Origin: Actinocrinis sp046724665 | GTDB lineage: Bacteria > Actinomycetota > Actinomycetes > Streptomycetales > Catenulisporaceae | DNA: 17,486 nucleotides | Reading direction: 5' to 3' | Assembly (NCBI GenBank): GCA_046724665.1 | Contig: JBKOWZ010000144.1 | Coordinates: 1-17,486, forward strand | Shown: piece by piece, positions 14,830 to 17,486 of the stretch | How positions within the stretch are numbered: position 1 is the first letter of the stretch | Layout: every line of letters starts with the position of its first letter | Notes under the pieces: model-generated | The model's input: the letters and a program-made list of their open reading frames with translations, nothing else | Databases searched by the model: none | Told to the model about the DNA's origin: nothing | Made by a program: the position numbers and the translations under genes

Positions 14830-17486
14830 ATGTCAGCGACCCACTCCTCGGCAGCCCAACCCTCGGACGCGCAGCCGGAGGCGAGCGCGCCCGAGCCGGC
14901 GACGGAGCATGGCGCGCAGGCGCCGATCCCGGACGGCGCGGGTGAGGTGGAGACTGCGGGGTCTACGACAGAGTCTGGGGTCGGGGTCAAGGTTGAGGCT
15001 GACGTTGTAGAAGAACAGGTCGCGTCGGCGGGCGCTGTCGCAGGTGAGGGGGATACCCAGCTTGCGGTTGAGGAGAAGGCAGAGACGACAAAGTCCGACG
15101 ACAAGCCTGGTCCTCCGGCAGATAGGGGCAAGCCGAGGCGGCTGAACAAGCTCAGGGTGCTGCTCGCCATCGCCGTCGGTTTCGTAGTGCTCGTCCTTAT
15201 CGGATCGGCCGCCGGCGCGTGGGCGTTCACTAACGCACTGCACTCCTCGTATCCGCAGACGTCGGGAACGCTCGAGATCGCCGGGCTGTCCGCGCCGGTT
15301 ACCGTGCAGCGTGACGCGAACGGCATTCCGCAGATCTACGCACAGACACCGTCGGACCTCTTCCTTGCCGAAGGCTACGTCCAGGCGCAGGACCGGTTCT
15401 GGCAGATGGACGTTGACCGGCACATTACGTCCGGGACGTTGTCCTCATTGCTCGGTTCGGGTGCGTTGGACGCCGACAAGTTCGTACGCACACTCGGATG
15501 GCGCAACGTAGCCGAGCAGTCGTACGCACAGTTGAAGCCGGAAACGAAGCAGTACCTACAGGCGTACTCGCGAGGCGTTAACGACTATCTCGCGGCGCAT
15601 CCCGGCGGCTCGTCGTTGTCCATCGAGTACTCGATCATCGGCCTGCCGCTGGTCGGCACGGTGAGCGACTACAAGCCGGCGCCGTGGACGCCGGTTGACT
15701 CGGTTGCCTGGATCAACGCGCTGGCATGGGATCTGCGGGCCAACGTTGACAACGAGATCGCGCGTTCGCTCCTCACCAAGACGCTGTCCGTGGACCAGAT
15801 CGAGCAGCTTTACCCGTCGTACGCATACTCTGCGCACCCGACGATCGTCACCCAGGGTGCACTTGTCGGATCAACGTACGAACAGAACGCGACGGCGTCG
15901 GCCGCGCTGCCGAAGGCCGCTCAGGACAAGCTCTCCGAGCTCTCGCAGCTCCTTTCCCGTGTCCCGTCGGTTCTCGGCCCGACCGATCCGGCGGGCAGCG
16001 GCGTCGGATCGAACTCCTGGGTGGTCTCCGGCGCGCTCACCGCCACCGGAAAGCCCCTGCTCGCCAACGATCCGCACCTGTCGCCGTCGCTGCCGTCGGT
16101 CTGGTACCAGATCGGTCTGCACTGCTCCGCCTCCGGTCCGCAGTGCCCGTACGACCTCTCTGGGTACTCGATTCCGGGCATGCCCGGTGTGATCATCGGA
16201 CACAACGCGAATATCGCTTGGGGATTCACCAATGAGGGTGATGACGTCAGCGACCTGTACCTGGAGAAGATCGACGGCGACGACTATCTCTACGACGGCA
16301 AGGAATACCCGCTCACCGAGCACAAGGAGACCATCGACGTCGCAGGGCAGCAGCCGGTCACCATCACCGTCCGCACGACCCGCCACGGTCCGCTGATCTC
16401 AGACATCTCCTCGACGGACAGGCTCGTCGGCAAGGAGGCCCCGGCGGCACGCAGCGGCGATCCGGCGCAGGGCGCGGCGCCGGGGATTCAGTACGGCGTC
16501 GCACTGCAATGGACTGCCCTCCAGGCCAACCCGACGATGGACGCGTTGTTCGAACTCGACCGCGCCGCCGACTGGAACGCCTTCCGCGCCGCCGCGGCCG
16601 ACTTCACCGTACCGGCCCAGAACCTCGTCTACGCCGACACGCAGGGCAACATCGGTTACCAGGCGCCTGGCCGGGTGCCGATCCGTAAGAGCGGTGACGG
16701 GCGTTGGCCGGTACCCGGATGGACCGATCAGTATGACTGGACCGGATACATCCCGTTCCCCGCCTTGCCGAACGAGTACAACCCGAGTCAGGGGTTCATC
16801 GTCACCGCCAACAACGCGGTAGTCGGTCCGACGTACCCGTACACGCTCACGACGGACTGGGACTACGGCTATCGCGCGATGCGTATAACGCAGGACATCC
16901 AGCGCCTCACCGCCAACGGCCACAAGATCAGCGTGTCGGACATGGCATCGATCCAGAACGACAGCTACAACCCCGAGGCGGCTCTCCTCGTCCCGTACCT
17001 GCTTAACCTCAGCACCGATGCCTTCACGCGGCCGGCGCAGAACCTGCTCAGGCACTGGGACTACACGCAGCCGGCGACCTCGGGGGCGGCGGCGTACTAC
17101 AACGCGGTGTGGTCCGAAGTCCTCAAGATGACCTTCGAGGCGAAGCTGCCTTCCGGTGTGGAGCTGGAAACGCTGGGCTTCGACGGCGGGGACCGCTGGT
17201 TCGCGGTGGTCGAGTCGATCATCGGCCAGCCGGACAGTGAATGGTGGGATGATCCGAAGACTCCGCAGCGTGAGACCCGCGACGGCATCCTGACCGCCGC
17301 GCTCAAGAAGGCCAGGCTCGACCTGACCGCGCGGCTGGGCAAGAACGTCGCCAACTGGACCTGGGGACGGCTGCACACGCTGACGCCGACCGAGCGCACC
17401 CTCGGCACCGACGGCCCGGGGATAGTGAAGTGGCTGCTCAACGGCCAGGCCGAGCAGTTGGCCGGCGGCTCGGCCCTGGTCAACGC
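14830..17486 (+). CDS. penicillin acylase family Ntn hydrolase, membrane-anchored (3' end outside window)
   Basis: The open frame runs to the window edge (885 complete codons). Penicillin-acylase-type enzymes hydrolyse amide bonds of beta-lactams, N-acyl homoserine lactones or lipopeptides, and mature by self-cleavage before a nucleophile Ser. Here the site is GSGVG/SNSWVVSG with Ser394. Family blocks follow: NDPHLSPSLPSVWYQIGLH, GMPGVIIGHNANIAWGFTN, RHGPLIS and TANNAVVGPTYPY. The N-terminus is unusual: about 100 Glu/Ala/Ser/Thr-rich residues, basic KPRRLNKLR, then a single hydrophobic helix (about 108-131). That predicts a disordered cytoplasmic tail, one membrane anchor and an outside catalytic domain rather than a cleaved signal peptide. 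ATG 14830 is chosen as the only good ATG before the tail, with a purine-rich AAGGATTGG upstream. The substrate cannot be told from sequence. Confidence 0.93.
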   Translation, partial: MSATHSSAAQPSDAQPEASAPEPATEHGAQAPIPDGAGEVETAGSTTESGVGVKVEADVVEEQVASAGAVAGEGDTQLAVEEKAETTKSDDKPGPPADRGKPRRLNKLRVLLAIAVGFVVLVLIGSAAGAWAFTNALHSSYPQTSGTLEIAGLSAPVTVQRDANGIPQIYAQTPSDLFLAEGYVQAQDRFWQMDVDRHITSGTLSSLLGSGALDADKFVRTLGWRNVAEQSYAQLKPETKQYLQAYSRGVNDYLAAHPGGSSLSIEYSIIGLPLVGTVSDYKPAPWTPVDSVAWINALAWDLRANVDNEIARSLLTKTLSVDQIEQLYPSYAYSAHPTIVTQGALVGSTYEQNATASAALPKAAQDKLSELSQLLSRVPSVLGPTDPAGSGVGSNSWVVSGALTATGKPLLANDPHLSPSLPSVWYQIGLHCSASGPQCPYDLSGYSIPGMPGVIIGHNANIAWGFTNEGDDVSDLYLEKIDGDDYLYDGKEYPLTEHKETIDVAGQQPVTITVRTTRHGPLISDISSTDRLVGKEAPAARSGDPAQGAAPGIQYGVALQWTALQANPTMDALFELDRAADWNAFRAAAADFTVPAQNLVYADTQGNIGYQAPGRVPIRKSGDGRWPVPGWTDQYDWTGYIPFPALPNEYNPSQGFIVTANNAVVGPTYPYTLTTDWDYGYRAMRITQDIQRLTANGHKISVSDMASIQNDSYNPEAALLVPYLLNLSTDAFTRPAQNLLRHWDYTQPATSGAAAYYNAVWSEVLKMTFEAKLPSGVELETLGFDGGDRWFAVVESIIGQPDSEWWDDPKTPQRETRDGILTAALKKARLDLTARLGKNVANWTWGRLHTLTPTERTLGTDGPGIVKWLLNGQAEQLAGGSALVN

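Overview
The window is very GC-rich, with strong G/C preference at third codon positions, GTG starts, SpoIIE-type phosphatases, a CIRCE/HrcA operator and tandem TPR proteins of the GPDHPDTL type. This points to a filamentous actinomycete (Streptomycetales/Catenulisporales-like). The genus cannot be fixed from the sequence alone.

Layout. (1) 1-458: 3' end of a TPR-repeat gene, hit within its last codons by a complete ISAs1-family insertion sequence (391-1856) flanked by a perfect 10-bp target duplication. (2) 1867-4356: a decayed island with no intact gene. It holds a tRNA-Pro-like 3' half, a strong hairpin, an unrecognised ORF remnant, and a frameshifted tyrosine-integrase pseudogene fused to a Cys-pair segment and a GntR helix-turn-helix. 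It ends at tRNA-Arg(CCT), the probable attachment site. (3) 4542-11318: a compact accessory module. A histidine/aromatic ammonia-lyase homologue lacking the MIO-forming Ala-Ser-Gly is divergent from two translationally coupled ABC exporter half-transporters and a small acidic Trp/Asp-rich protein. The transporters have complementary degenerate ATP sites, so they should form a heterodimer with one working site. (4) 11319-12104: mostly non-coding, with imperfect ~95-bp direct repeats, a possible small secreted protein and one DnaA-box-like 9-mer. (5) 12105-12499: a CIRCE operator directly in front of an FmdB-type zinc-ribbon protein with a Ser-rich tail, resembling the mycobacterial redox-regulated chaperone Ruc. 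(6) 12609-14498: a GAF-PP2C-HATPase regulator on the minus strand. (7) 14830-end: a membrane-anchored penicillin-acylase-type Ntn hydrolase, cut by the window edge.

The most unusual signal is that the three main genes of the module each carry a repetitive, in-frame expansion of about 120-210 residues inside a conserved domain. In at least two of them the repeat looks copied from the adjacent native sequence. Without these inserts all three proteins would have ordinary family lengths. The neighbouring phosphatase also has an unusual in-domain insert. This looks like a local hot spot of slipped-strand or tandem duplication that has kept reading frames. The lyase-like protein plus asymmetric exporter may be one functional unit (make/modify and export), but its substrate is unknown.
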